In this document: piece by piece, positions 8,861 through 18,770 of the stretch | How the letters are laid out: each line of letters starts with the position of its first letter | Numbering within the stretch: the stretch's first letter is position 1 | Assembly: GCF_051175315.1 (NCBI RefSeq) | Contig: NZ_CP195100.1 | Coordinates: 5,332,001 to 5,396,000, forward strand | Origin: Tundrisphaera sp051175315 | Lineage (GTDB): Bacteria > Planctomycetota > Planctomycetia > Isosphaerales > Isosphaeraceae | Reading direction: 5' to 3' | Length of the DNA stretch: 64,000 nt | The notes under the pieces: model-generated | Seen by the model: only the letters and a program-made list of their open reading frames with translations | The model's database searches: none | Told to the model about the DNA's origin: nothing | Position numbers and translations under genes: made by a program

Positions 8861-9324
8861 TCGTCCGAAGGGTCCGATCCAGCCGGTAGGCAGGGATGCC
8901 TCCCTCGCATACGCCCCCCCCCGGCGTTGCCCGGCCGCCACCCGATCGTTGCCGCAGGACGACACGCAGGGCCCGGCCGGCTCGGGCGAGGGCGTGATCG
9001 GTGAGGAGGGGCCACCGCCCGTCCCGCCCTGGTTTTCCCGCGAAATCGAGGGGATCCTCGCGTCCCGCCGCCGGCCCGTGGGCGCCAACGGCGATCGCGG
9101 CCGCCTGCGCAACGCCCGCGATTGGGGCGATCGATCAAGCCCGGCGTCCGGTCGGACTTCGTACGGGTATTAGGTTCGTGAGCGAGGGTGTTGGCCGGGG
9201 TCTCGACGCCGCGGCCGGCCTCGCCCAAACGATCCGGGTCGCCCCTATCACTGCGTGATCGATGACCCAACGGGGCGGGGAGGCCCGCCGCGTGGGGGAG
9301 TCGTCCGCCTCTCGCGAGGTCATG
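8861..9324 (+). other. Non-coding, GC-rich spacer
   Basis: No convincing gene is present. A small hairpin (AGGCA...TGCCT, near 8885-8900) follows the stop of the preceding gene and may end its transcript. The frame of the chitinase gene is open back to an ATG at 9262, but that ATG has no Shine-Dalgarno sequence and the residues it would add do not look like a signal. Confidence 0.5.
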
Positions 9325-11661
9325 ATGCCCACGTCTTCGTTCTGGTCGAAAGTCCGTGCAGAACGTCAGGCTCCGAAGCGCCGCGCCCGGGTCGCGAGGC
9401 CATCCCCGGAGGCCATGGAGGCGAGGATCGTCCAGGCGGGCGGCCTCGCGGCATCCTACGCCCTGGCCTCGGATTGGGGGTCGGGCTTCCAGGGGGCGTT
9501 CCGGATCGACAACTCCCAGGCCGAGGCGGCGCCGGGGTGGCGGCTCGAATTCGACCTGAGCACGCCGATCACCTCGATCTGGAACGCCACGGTCCTCAGC
9601 CGGGTCGGCAACCATTATGTCGTCGGCGGGGCGAGCTGGAACGCGACCATGGCGACCGGTTCGTCGATCGAGGTGGGATTCGTGGCGACGGGACAGTCCG
9701 CGACGCCGGCCAACATCAAGGTCGGGGCGTCCACCCCGCCGACGGCCCTGCCCTCCGTCTCCGTGGCCGATGCCCGCGTGGCCGAGGGGAACACCGGCAA
9801 GACCATCCTCCCGTTCGTCGTCTCCCTGTCCAGGCCCGGGACGGCCCCGATCTCGGTCGACTACGCCACGGCCGGCGGGACGGCGACCCCGGGCGCCGAC
9901 TTCATCGCGAAGTCCGGCACCCTGACGTTCGCCCCCGGCGAGACCAGCAAGACGGTCGGCGTGGAGATCATCGGCGATGCCGCGGTCGAGGGGGACGAGA
10001 CGCTCTCGCTCGTCCTGTCCTCCCCCTCCGGGGCCACGCTCGGCACCGGCCGGGGGACCGGCACGATCGTCGACGATGACACCCCGGCGCCCCCGGCCGG
10101 GAATGTGAGCATCTCCTACGCCACGACCAATGACTGGGGCTCGGGCCTGAATGGCGAGGTGACGCTCAAGAACGGGACGGCGAAGGCCCAGTCCGGCTGG
10201 ACGCTCGCGTTCGACTTCCCCGGTTCGATCACCTCGATCTGGGACGCGCAGGTCGTGGCCCATGTCGGCACGCGATACACCGTGACCGGCGCCAATTGGA
10301 ACGGCTCGATCGCCGCGGGCGGGACGGCGTCATTCGGCTTCACGGCCAACCCGGGCGGCAGTTCGCTGAAGGCGACCAACTTCGTTTTCCGGGCGACAGA
10401 GATAGACGGCGGGCCCGCCAACCGCGCCCCGGTCGGGGTCGGCGATTCGGCGATCGCGACCCAGGACACGCCGATCACCATCCGGGTCCTGGCCAACGAC
10501 ACCGACCCCGACGGCGATGCGCTGTCGGTCGCCTCCTTCACCGCCCCGGCTCACGGGACGGTCGCGGCCAACCCCGACGGCACGCTGACCTACACGCCGA
10601 CCCCGTCCTATCTGGGGGCCGATTCCTTCACCTACGTTGTCTCCGACGGCAAGGGGGGGACCGCCACCGCGACCGTGGCGGTCGCGGTGGTGGCGCCGAC
10701 CCCGGCGGGAATCTGGCCCGACCGCGTCTATGCCCCCTATGTCGACATGGGCCTCCACCCGACCTACGACCTGGCCGCCGCCAGCCGGGCCACCGGGGTC
10801 AAGTTCTTCACCCTCGCGTTCATCACCGCCGACCCGGCGGGCCACCCGAGTTGGGGCGGGTTCGCCTCCTACGGGGTGGACGGGGGTGAGTTCGATCGGG
10901 GCGTCCGTTCGCAGATCGGGGCGGTCCGGGCTTTGGGCGGCGACGTCATGGTCTCGTTCGGCGGGGCCAGCGGAAGCGAGCTGGCGCAGTCGATCACCGA
11001 CGTGGGCCGGCTCACCGCCGCCTATCAGAAGGTGGTCGACGCCTACGGCCTGACCCGGCTCGACTTCGACATCGAAGGCGCCGCGGTCGCCGACCGCGCC
11101 TCGATCGACCGCCGGTCGCGGGCGATCGCCGCCCTGCAGCGCAACGCCGCGGCGGCGGGCAGGACGCTCCACGTCGAGTTCACCCTCCCGGTCCTGCCCA
11201 CCGGGCTGACCGCCGACGGCCTGAACGTGGTCCGATCGGCGATCAACGCCGGCGTGCAGGTCGGCGGCGTGAACGGGATGGCGATGGACTACGGCGACTC
11301 CGCCGCCCCCAACCCGTCGGGCCGGATGGGCGACTATGCGATCCAGGTCGCCCACAGCCTGCATGACCAGTTGCTCGGCCTGTATGGCAACTCCAGGACC
11401 GATGCGCAGCTGTGGAAGATGGTCGGCATCACGCCCATGATCGGGCTCAATGACATCACGACCGAGGTCTTCGACCAGCAGGAAGCCCGCGAGGTGGCCG
11501 AGTTCGCCCGGCAGAAGGGCATCGGCCGGCTCTCGATCTGGTCGCTCAACCGCGATCGCCAGAGCCCGTCCGGCCGGCTCAATTACGTCGACCTCAATTC
11601 GAGCAGCCTGGTGCAGTCCCCCTACGAGTTCTCCAACATCTTCAAGGGGTTCCAGTCCTGA
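9325..11661 (+). CDS. Secreted GH18 chitinase-like enzyme with two CBM2-like modules
   Basis: A 778-residue exported glycoside hydrolase. I chose ATG 9325 because GAGG (9316-9319) lies five bases upstream; ATG 9322 or 9262 are alternatives. Order: basic N-terminus with PEAMEARIVQA (sorting-like motif, about 28-38); CBM2-like module (about 41-126; SDWGSGFQ, SWNATM); Calx-beta domain (about 143-253); second CBM2-like module (about 260-360; NDWGSGLN, NWNGSI); cadherin-like repeat (about 370-460; NRAPVGVGDS, LANDTDPDGDALS); catalytic GH18 barrel (about 467-774). The GH18 signature is LDFDIEG with Asp580, Asp582 and Glu584, the last being the expected acid/base. The known family substrate is chitin or related N-acetylglucosamine polymers; the CBM2 modules would bind chitin or cellulose. 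A hairpin terminator follows. Confidence 0.87.
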   Translation: MPTSSFWSKVRAERQAPKRRARVARPSPEAMEARIVQAGGLAASYALASDWGSGFQGAFRIDNSQAEAAPGWRLEFDLSTPITSIWNATVLSRVGNHYVVGGASWNATMATGSSIEVGFVATGQSATPANIKVGASTPPTALPSVSVADARVAEGNTGKTILPFVVSLSRPGTAPISVDYATAGGTATPGADFIAKSGTLTFAPGETSKTVGVEIIGDAAVEGDETLSLVLSSPSGATLGTGRGTGTIVDDDTPAPPAGNVSISYATTNDWGSGLNGEVTLKNGTAKAQSGWTLAFDFPGSITSIWDAQVVAHVGTRYTVTGANWNGSIAAGGTASFGFTANPGGSSLKATNFVFRATEIDGGPANRAPVGVGDSAIATQDTPITIRVLANDTDPDGDALSVASFTAPAHGTVAANPDGTLTYTPTPSYLGADSFTYVVSDGKGGTATATVAVAVVAPTPAGIWPDRVYAPYVDMGLHPTYDLAAASRATGVKFFTLAFITADPAGHPSWGGFASYGVDGGEFDRGVRSQIGAVRALGGDVMVSFGGASGSELAQSITDVGRLTAAYQKVVDAYGLTRLDFDIEGAAVADRASIDRRSRAIAALQRNAAAAGRTLHVEFTLPVLPTGLTADGLNVVRSAINAGVQVGGVNGMAMDYGDSAAPNPSGRMGDYAIQVAHSLHDQLLGLYGNSRTDAQLWKMVGITPMIGLNDITTEVFDQQEAREVAEFARQKGIGRLSIWSLNRDRQSPSGRLNYVDLNSSSLVQSPYEFSNIFKGFQS

Positions 11662-11672
11662 CGAGGATCGAG

Positions 11673-11700
11673 GGCCCGGCCGGCCGACCACGGCCGGGCC
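11673..11700. terminator. Hairpin terminator between convergent genes
   Basis: A perfect 10-bp stem (11673-11682 with 11691-11700) and 8-base loop lie between the chitinase stop (+) and the glycerophosphodiesterase stop (-). No T-run; probably bidirectional. Confidence 0.7.
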
Positions 11701-11707
11701 GCCGGGA

Positions 11708-12634
11708 TCACTTCCGGTCGTAATATCGATTCACGGCCGCCCAGGTCACCTCGGGATGGTCGGTCGCGAATGACATGAAGCCGAGGTCGAGCAGCTTCGT
11801 ATAGATTTCGGGCGTCGTCCCGCCGTAGGGGAGGGTCTGCACCAGGATGTTGTGCTGGCGCAGCTCGTCGCATCGCGCCGACAGGAAGGCGTCGGATTCC
11901 TGGAACGGGTTCGGCGTGTCGGCGCGGATCTCCTCGGCGGGCCTCGCCAGGTGGGTGTGGATCTGGACCTGATCGACGCCCGCGAAGTTCGCCGCGCGGA
12001 GCTTCTCGAACCGCCCGTTCAGCACGGCCTCGGTCCCCCCCATCCAGAGGAGGGTCCGCGATTCGGGCAACAATTCCTTCCACCGCTTCACGATCTCATC
12101 CTTGGTGGAGGCCAGGATCACCTGCCGGGCCACCCCGGCCTCCTGGACCTCGGCGGCGAGCTTTTGCAGGTCCACCTGCTTGATGTCGAGGTAGAGCCGG
12201 CGCGCGGGGTCGTCCCGCATCAGGCCGAAGGTGTCCTTGAGGCGGCCTACCTTCCGGCCCGAGAACTTCTCCCCCTTCCAGGATCCGACGTCCAGCGCCT
12301 GAAGTTCGGCGAATGAAAGGTCTTTGACGCCCTTCTTCGCCATCTCCGGCGAAACGCCGCGGACGACCCGGGCGAAGTCGGCGTCGTGGAACGCCACGAT
12401 CACGCCGTCCTTGGTGGTCCGGACGTCGGCCTCGGGGATGCAGCCCAGCTCCCAGCCGAGTTCGAACGCCTCGCGGGTGTTCTCCTCGGCGAGTTCCCCG
12501 GCCCCCCGGTGGGCCTGGACGATGAACTGCTCGCGGGGCAGGTGGCCGCGGACCGTCCAGCGGGCGAGCTCCTGGGCGGGGGCCGGCGCGGACGCCGCCA
12601 CCAGGAGGATCGAAGCGAGGCAGATGATACGCAT
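11708..12634 (-). CDS. Exported glycerophosphodiester phosphodiesterase
   Basis: A 308-residue GDPD-family enzyme, which hydrolyses glycerophosphodiesters to glycerol-3-phosphate plus an alcohol. A signal peptide is clear (MRIICLASILLVAASAPAPAQ), placing it in the periplasm or cell surface. Catalytic motifs are complete: AHRGAGELAEENT with the His-Arg pair and downstream Glu, ADVRTTKDG with the metal-binding acidic residue, and FHD with the second His. Length is normal for the family. It faces the chitinase across a terminator and has its own candidate promoter upstream, so it is likely a single-gene unit. Role: recovery of phosphate and glycerol from lipid or teichoic-type polymers. The actual substrate is unknown. 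Confidence 0.9.
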   Translation of the reverse strand: MRIICLASILLVAASAPAPAQELARWTVRGHLPREQFIVQAHRGAGELAEENTREAFELGWELGCIPEADVRTTKDGVIVAFHDADFARVVRGVSPEMAKKGVKDLSFAELQALDVGSWKGEKFSGRKVGRLKDTFGLMRDDPARRLYLDIKQVDLQKLAAEVQEAGVARQVILASTKDEIVKRWKELLPESRTLLWMGGTEAVLNGRFEKLRAANFAGVDQVQIHTHLARPAEEIRADTPNPFQESDAFLSARCDELRQHNILVQTLPYGGTTPEIYTKLLDLGFMSFATDHPEVTWAAVNRYYDRK

Positions 12635-12692
12635 CGGAAAGTCCCATCAAAGTCGGTGCATCCCGACCGGAGAGCCCGGGGATCGCCCCGCG

Positions 12693-12721
12693 ATCGTCGC
12701 GCGGGGCCGGCATCCCGTCAA
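12693..12721 (-). promoter_or_regulatory. Candidate promoter of the glycerophosphodiesterase gene
   Basis: Minus strand: TTGACG (12721-12716), 17-base spacer, GACGAT (12698-12693). The -35 is good and the -10 weak. Confidence 0.33.
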
Positions 12722-12752
12722 GTTCCCGGCTCCCCGATGATTCGCGTCCGAC

Positions 12753-12782
12753 TTGCGTCCGACCTTCCGGCTCCGGTAGAGT
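12753..12782 (+). promoter_or_regulatory. Candidate promoter of the NHL/VWA/MoxR locus
   Basis: TTGCGT (12753-12758), 18-base spacer, TAGAGT (12777-12782), placing a start near 12789, about 44 bases before the lipoprotein ATG. It is the only promoter-like match I found at the head of this long co-directional locus. Confidence 0.33.
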
Positions 12783-12832
12783 GGATCGGCGTCCCCAAGG
12801 CGGGGGCCCCGATGGTCGAAGGTCGGACCTTG

Positions 12833-13765
12833 ATGCGTGGCTGGCGGACCCTCCGGACGACTTGGGCGTGGGCGATCGCGGTCGCCTGCCTGGCGGGGGC
12901 CGGGTGCGGCGGCGGCGCGTCCCCGTCGCCCGAGCTGGTCTGGGGCATCCGGGGTTCCAAGCCCGGCTGGATCAACAAGCCCCGCGCCGCGGCCTATGAC
13001 AAGGACGATCATCTTTATCTGGTCGACCTGACCGACCGGGTCCAGGTGTTCGACCGCGAGGGGAGGTATCTCCGCGGCTGGCGGATGCCCGACTTCAACG
13101 TCGACGGGCCGAGCGGGGTGAGCTTCGATCGCCAGAATCGCCTGCTGGTGGCCGACACCCACTTCTACCGGGTGCTGGTGTTCTCGGCCGAGGGGAAGCT
13201 CCTGCTCCAGATCGGCGACGGGGTCCAGGGCTCCACGCCGGGGCGGTTCACCTACCCGTGCGACGTGGTGACCGACCGCGCCGGGAACTTCTACGTCGCC
13301 GACTACGGCGAGAACGACCGGGTCCAGGTCTTCTCGCCCGAGGGGAAGTGGCTCCGCCAGTGGGGCGGGCACGGGTTCGAGCCCGGCCAGTTCCTCCGCC
13401 CGCGGGCGCTGGCGATCGACGACCAGGACCGGATCTACGTGGCGGATAGCGGCACGCACCGGATCCAGGTGTTCGACACCGAGGGCAAGCTCCTCCGGGC
13501 CTGGGGCACGCGCGGGGACGGGCCGGGCCAGCTGGCCTACCCGTTCGACGTGGCGGTGGGGCCGGACGGGTGCCTCTACGTCTGCGAATACGGCAACCAC
13601 CGGGTCCAGAAGTTCGGCCTGGACGGCACCCCGATGGGGAGCTGGGGGGACGCGGGCCGGGGGCCGGGGCAGTTGTTCAACCCCTGGGCCCTGGCCGTGG
13701 ACAGCCGGGGCTCGGTGTCGGTCGTCGATTCGAGCAATCACCGGGTCCAGCGGTTCCGGCTGTAA
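12833..13765 (+). CDS. NHL-repeat beta-propeller lipoprotein
   Basis: A 310-residue protein. The start at 12833 (MRGWRTLRTTWAW) has GAAGG ten bases upstream and gives a lipoprotein signal peptide ending LAGAGC, with Cys25 as the lipidation site. The rest is a run of about six NHL repeats, each with a pattern like the one at the fourth blade (DDQDRIYVADSGTHRIQVF), predicted to form one beta-propeller. Such propellers bind proteins or ligands outside the inner membrane. The next gene starts 19 bases downstream, so the lipoprotein probably acts with the VWA membrane proteins, for example as their periplasmic partner. The partner assignment is inference from operon position. Confidence 0.85.
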   Translation: MRGWRTLRTTWAWAIAVACLAGAGCGGGASPSPELVWGIRGSKPGWINKPRAAAYDKDDHLYLVDLTDRVQVFDREGRYLRGWRMPDFNVDGPSGVSFDRQNRLLVADTHFYRVLVFSAEGKLLLQIGDGVQGSTPGRFTYPCDVVTDRAGNFYVADYGENDRVQVFSPEGKWLRQWGGHGFEPGQFLRPRALAIDDQDRIYVADSGTHRIQVFDTEGKLLRAWGTRGDGPGQLAYPFDVAVGPDGCLYVCEYGNHRVQKFGLDGTPMGSWGDAGRGPGQLFNPWALAVDSRGSVSVVDSSNHRVQRFRL

Positions 13766-13784
13766 CCTTTGGGGAGGCGGAAGG

Positions 13785-16700
13785 ATGCCGAGCTGGATGG
13801 GCAGCTGGGGCGGTTCGTTGGCGGTGGGGCAGCCCTGGTGGCTGATCCTCCTGCCGTTGCTGCTCCTGCCCCTGCTTGGGTTCAGCTACCGGAGCCTGGC
13901 CGGGCTGGGCCAGGTCCGCCGCTGGGTGGCGATCCTGCTCCGCGCGGCGGTGGTCGCGGCGCTGGTACTGGCGATGGCCGAGGTCCAGACGGTCCGCCGC
14001 AACGAGAAGCTGACGACCATCTACGTCGTCGACGAGTCCGAGAGCATCCCGCTCGAATATCGCAAGCCGATCCTGGAGTACGTCACCGAGGACGCCCGCA
14101 AGCGCGACGCCCGCAAGGGGGACCTCGCCGGCGTGGTCGTCTTCGGCCGGTCGCCGAGCGTCGAGGCCCCCCCCGCCCCCACCGAGCCCAACCTGACGAT
14201 GGGGGTGGAGAGCACCATCGACGGCCAGTACACCGACCTCGGCGGGGCGATCAAGCTGGCCCTGGCCACCTTCCCCGAGGACACGGCGCGGCGGATCGTG
14301 GTCATCTCCGACGGCAACGAGAACCGGGGCAACGCCCTGGAACAGGCCCTGGCCGCCAAGGCCCTCGGCGTCCAGGTGGACGTCCTGCCGGTCGACTACT
14401 TCTACGACCAGGAAGTGCTGGTCGAGAAGGTTTCCATCCCCCCCGACGTGAAGAAGGGGGAGACGGTCAACATCAACGTGGTGGTCCGGGCCAGCGGGGC
14501 GTCGCGCGGGTCGTTGCAGATCTTCCAGAAGGACAGCGAGAACCGGAGGGTCGCGGCGACCGGCAACGAGAAGCCGATGCCGGTCGAGCTGAAGCGCGGG
14601 ATCAACGTCTTCACGCTCAAGCAGCAGATCGCCGAGCCCAGCTTCTACACGTTCACCGCCGAGTACGTCCCCGACCAGGGGACCGGGGACCGCCGGGCCA
14701 TCAATAATGTGGCCAGCGGCTTCACCTATGCCCGGGGGATCGCCCAGGTCCTCCTGATCGAGGGGACGCGCGGCGAGCACGCCGAGCTGGTTAAGGCGCT
14801 CCGCGAGAAGCAGATCGAGGTCAAGGTCCTGGTCGCCCCCAGCGTGACCGGCGGCGGCAACGAAGGGGGCGACCCCCTGCCCGACGACCTCTCCCAGCTC
14901 CAGCCGTTCGACGCCGTGATCCTGGGCAACGTCCCCAAGGACGCGTTCACCGAGAACCAGCAGAAACTTCTCGAAGCCAACGTCCACGACATGGGCGCCG
15001 GGCTGATCATGCTGGGGGGCGAGAACAGCTTCGGCGCCGGCGGCTGGATGAACACGCCGGTCGAGAAGGCCCTGCCGGTGGACATGCAGATCAAGGCGCT
15101 GAAGGTCCAGGGCAAGGGCGCGCTGGTGCAGATCATGCACGCGACCGAGATCCCCGAGGGGAACTACTGGATGAAGGTCGTCGCCCAGGAGGCGATCAAG
15201 ACCCTGTCCAGCTACGACTATTGCGGGATGGTCCACTGGGCCGGCCAGGAGGCGTGGCTGTTCACGATCCGCCCGGTCGGCAGCGGCAAGCCGGCGATGC
15301 TCCGGGCCATCGACCGGATGACCCCCGGCGACATGCCCGCCTTCGAGGGGACCTTGCAGATGGCCCTATCCGGCCTGATGAAGATCCCCGACGCCATGAC
15401 CCGGCACATCATCGTGATCAGCGACGGCGACCCGTCCCCGCCGTCCGGGCCCCTGCTCAACCGCCTGATCGCCAACAAGATCACGGTCACCACCGTGGCC
15501 GTGGCCGCTCACGGCAACGACCCCGCCGCCCTGAGCACGATGCGCGACCTCGCGGTGAAGACCAAGGGCCGGTTCTACAACGTGACCAACCCCAAGGCCC
15601 TGCCCCGGATCTACCAGAAGGAGGCGCGGATCATCTCCCGCCCCCTGATCTTCGAGCAGCCCAAGCCCTGGCTGCCCAACCTCAAGTATCCCAGCGAGCC
15701 GGTCGTCGGCCTCGGGCCAAACTTGCCCCCGCTCACCGGGATCGTCCAGACCAGCCCCAAGGAGAGCGAGCTGGTCGAGGTGCCGATCGTGTCCCCCCTG
15801 CCCGCCGAGCAGCCGCCCCCCCTTCTGGCCCACTGGACCTACGGCCTGGGGCGGTCGGTGGCCTTCACCTCCGACGCCGGACGCAAGTGGGCGACCGCCT
15901 GGCCCGCCTGGGACAACTACGCCGCGTTCTGGTCGCAGGTCGTCCGCTGGGCGATGCGCCCCGTCGACAACCGGAACCTGGCGCTCAACGTCCGCCGCGA
16001 GGACGGCAAGATCAAGGTTGTGGTCGATGCCCTGGACAAGGACAGCCAGTTCCTCAACTTCCTCCAGATCCAGGGCTCCGTCCTCAGCCCCGACCTCAAG
16101 CGCAGCAGCCTGGAACTGGTCCAGACCGCCCCCGGCCGGTACGAGGGGACCGTCGACGAGGCGGAGGCCAGCGGCAACTACTTCGTGAACCTGGGCTATG
16201 CCGGCCCCGGCGACGTGAAGGGCGTGGTCTCCACCGGCGTGTCCGTCCCCTACTCCGATGAGTACCGCGAGCTGAAGGGGAACCCCGGCACCCTGGAGAC
16301 GATCGCCTCGATCACCGAAGGCGAGACCCTATCCTGGAAGCGCCGGACCGACGGCTCGCTCGACCTGGCCCGGACCCTGGAGGAAAGCCGCCCGTTTCGC
16401 CGCGACAAGTTTACCCAGACCCCGCGCGCCCTCACGCCGCTCTGGCCGACGCTGCTCTGGCTGGCGGGCGTCCTGTTCCTGGGGGACGTGGCCGTGCGGC
16501 GGGTCTCGCCCGACTTCGCCCGGATGCGTCGCCAGCTCCTCGCCCAGTGGGAGAAGCTCAAGGGGCGCGAGGTCGCCCCGCCGGTCGAGTACATGGAGAA
16601 GCTCAAGGGCCGGAAGGCCGAGGTCGCCGACCAGATCGACCGCTCCCGCGCCGCGACCCGGTTCGAGGCCCCGCCCCCCTCGTCCGGCCCGCCCGTCGTG

Positions 16701-16901
16701 GTCGACGAACCCCTGCTGGGCGGGCAGGCCGGCACCTCCCGCCCCGCCGACCGGCCCCGGCCCCAGTCCCAGGCCCCCGGCATGGCCCCCGCCGGGCCCC
16801 AGCCCGAGCCCGAGAGCTACGCCAACCGCCTCCTCAAGGCCAAGCAGAAGGTGTGGGAGGAACGCGAGAAGGAAAAGGAGAAAGATAAGGACAGGAAGTA
16901 A
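13785..16901 (+). CDS. Large transmembrane VWA / GATase-like protein
   Basis: A 1038-residue membrane protein with a strong Shine-Dalgarno region (GGAGG, GGAAGG) directly upstream. Two N-terminal helices (about 18-32 and 46-66) precede a von Willebrand A domain whose MIDAS is intact (Asp83, Ser85, Ser87 in VVDESESIP). A class-I glutamine-amidotransferase-like fold follows (about 325-430; AGLIMLGGENSFGAGGW) without an evident catalytic Cys, then a second VWA-like region (RHIIVISDGDPS). Near the C-terminus there is another membrane helix (LWPTLLWLAGVLFLGDVAV) and a long charged cytosolic tail ending in a Lys/Glu-rich coil. The family is common in planctomycetes and is paired with MoxR ATPases. 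Likely role: metal-dependent protein binding in an envelope complex; the substrate is unknown. Confidence 0.85.
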   Translation: MPSWMGSWGGSLAVGQPWWLILLPLLLLPLLGFSYRSLAGLGQVRRWVAILLRAAVVAALVLAMAEVQTVRRNEKLTTIYVVDESESIPLEYRKPILEYVTEDARKRDARKGDLAGVVVFGRSPSVEAPPAPTEPNLTMGVESTIDGQYTDLGGAIKLALATFPEDTARRIVVISDGNENRGNALEQALAAKALGVQVDVLPVDYFYDQEVLVEKVSIPPDVKKGETVNINVVVRASGASRGSLQIFQKDSENRRVAATGNEKPMPVELKRGINVFTLKQQIAEPSFYTFTAEYVPDQGTGDRRAINNVASGFTYARGIAQVLLIEGTRGEHAELVKALREKQIEVKVLVAPSVTGGGNEGGDPLPDDLSQLQPFDAVILGNVPKDAFTENQQKLLEANVHDMGAGLIMLGGENSFGAGGWMNTPVEKALPVDMQIKALKVQGKGALVQIMHATEIPEGNYWMKVVAQEAIKTLSSYDYCGMVHWAGQEAWLFTIRPVGSGKPAMLRAIDRMTPGDMPAFEGTLQMALSGLMKIPDAMTRHIIVISDGDPSPPSGPLLNRLIANKITVTTVAVAAHGNDPAALSTMRDLAVKTKGRFYNVTNPKALPRIYQKEARIISRPLIFEQPKPWLPNLKYPSEPVVGLGPNLPPLTGIVQTSPKESELVEVPIVSPLPAEQPPPLLAHWTYGLGRSVAFTSDAGRKWATAWPAWDNYAAFWSQVVRWAMRPVDNRNLALNVRREDGKIKVVVDALDKDSQFLNFLQIQGSVLSPDLKRSSLELVQTAPGRYEGTVDEAEASGNYFVNLGYAGPGDVKGVVSTGVSVPYSDEYRELKGNPGTLETIASITEGETLSWKRRTDGSLDLARTLEESRPFRRDKFTQTPRALTPLWPTLLWLAGVLFLGDVAVRRVSPDFARMRRQLLAQWEKLKGREVAPPVEYMEKLKGRKAEVADQIDRSRAATRFEAPPPSSGPPVVVDEPLLGGQAGTSRPADRPRPQSQAPGMAPAGPQPEPESYANRLLKAKQKVWEEREKEKEKDKDRK

Positions 16902-16937
16902 TCGCCCGCTCGGATCATCTCGCAGGGAGCCGCCACC

Positions 16938-17627
16938 ATGTCCAGGACCGAAACCCACTCGCCGATCGTCCCAGGCCGGGATTTCGACCAAACCTTCCCG
17001 AGCGATCCGGGAGCCTCGGCCCCGGAACCCTCGAATGTCGAAGTCCCTGCCCGGCCGGAGGGCGTGCCCTATCGGTTCCACGTCGACGACTTCTACCGGA
17101 TGATCGAGCTGGATTTCTTCGCCCGCGAGAGCCGGGTGGGCCTCTGGGACGGGCAGGTCTACGAGAAGATGGCGAAGAAGTATCCCCACTCCGCATCCTC
17201 GATCGAACTTCTCACCAACCTCTCGCGCGTCGTCACTCCCGGATGGTGCATCTCCGTCGAGAACCCGATCACGATCGCCCCGGACAAGGCCCCGCTGCCC
17301 GACCTGGCCATCCTCCGGGGCCGCGGGCGAGACTATTTCACCCGACGGCCCGGCGTGGCCGACGTTGGCCTGATCGTCGAACTCGCCGATTCGAGCCTGA
17401 AGATCGACACCGGCGTGAAGCTCGCGGCCTATGCTCGCGCGGGCATCCCGGCCTACTGGGTGGTCAACCTCGTGGCCAACGTCGTCCAGGTTTATGAGCG
17501 ACCGATCCCCGAAGAAGGTCGGTATGATGTGTCGGAAAGCTACGCCCCGGGCGCGCTGATCCCGCTCCAGCTGGACGGCGTGGCGATCGGGCCGATTGCC
17601 GCGAGCGACCTCCTGCCGGCCCCCTGA
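16938..17627 (+). CDS. Uma2-family (DUF820) nuclease-like protein
   Basis: A 229-residue protein of the Uma2 family, a PD-(D/E)xK nuclease-fold group very abundant in planctomycetes and cyanobacteria, with no settled biological role. Key residues are present: Glu76 region (DGQVYEK), Asp122 in PLPDLAIL, Glu148 in LIVELA, Lys161 in GVKLAAYARAGIPAYWVV. The first about 45 residues are a family-atypical Pro-rich extension. The ATG is preceded by GGAG at nine bases. It sits inside the VWA/MoxR locus, 36 bases after the VWA gene, and its stop overlaps an alternative MoxR start. This may be a chance insertion of a highly multiplied gene family and not part of the MoxR function. Confidence 0.85.
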   Translation: MSRTETHSPIVPGRDFDQTFPSDPGASAPEPSNVEVPARPEGVPYRFHVDDFYRMIELDFFARESRVGLWDGQVYEKMAKKYPHSASSIELLTNLSRVVTPGWCISVENPITIAPDKAPLPDLAILRGRGRDYFTRRPGVADVGLIVELADSSLKIDTGVKLAAYARAGIPAYWVVNLVANVVQVYERPIPEEGRYDVSESYAPGALIPLQLDGVAIGPIAASDLLPAP

Positions 17628-17665
17628 TGTCGCCGATCCCCCTCCCCGAAGGAAGCCGCATCGCC

Positions 17666-18694
<1,029 letters not shown>

Positions 18695-18724
18695 CAAAGA
18701 GGAAGGGGCGATGATCGGCCCCGC

Positions 18725-18747
18725 CCCGGTCCGATGGTTGGACCGGG
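18725..18747 (+). other. Intercistronic hairpin after the moxR gene
   Basis: A perfect 8-bp stem (18725-18732 with 18740-18747) with a 7-base loop lies in the 76-base gap between the MoxR gene and the next membrane protein. It could be a partial terminator or an RNA-processing site that sets different expression levels within the operon. It also argues that the downstream gene starts at 18771, not at the in-frame ATG 18711. Confidence 0.5.
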
Positions 18748-18770
18748 TTCGCATCAAGGAGTTCCCCACC

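Noticed and set aside
8885..8900. Small AGGCA/TGCCT hairpin after the 8381 gene as a separate terminator feature
   Set aside because: Only five base pairs and no T-run; mentioned in the spacer entry but not strong enough to list on its own.
18711..18770. ATG 18711 as the start of the 120-residue membrane protein
   Set aside because: It would place a perfect 8-bp hairpin within the coding region; ATG 18771 has AAGGAG nine bases upstream. It has a GGAAGGGG of its own, so it remains possible.
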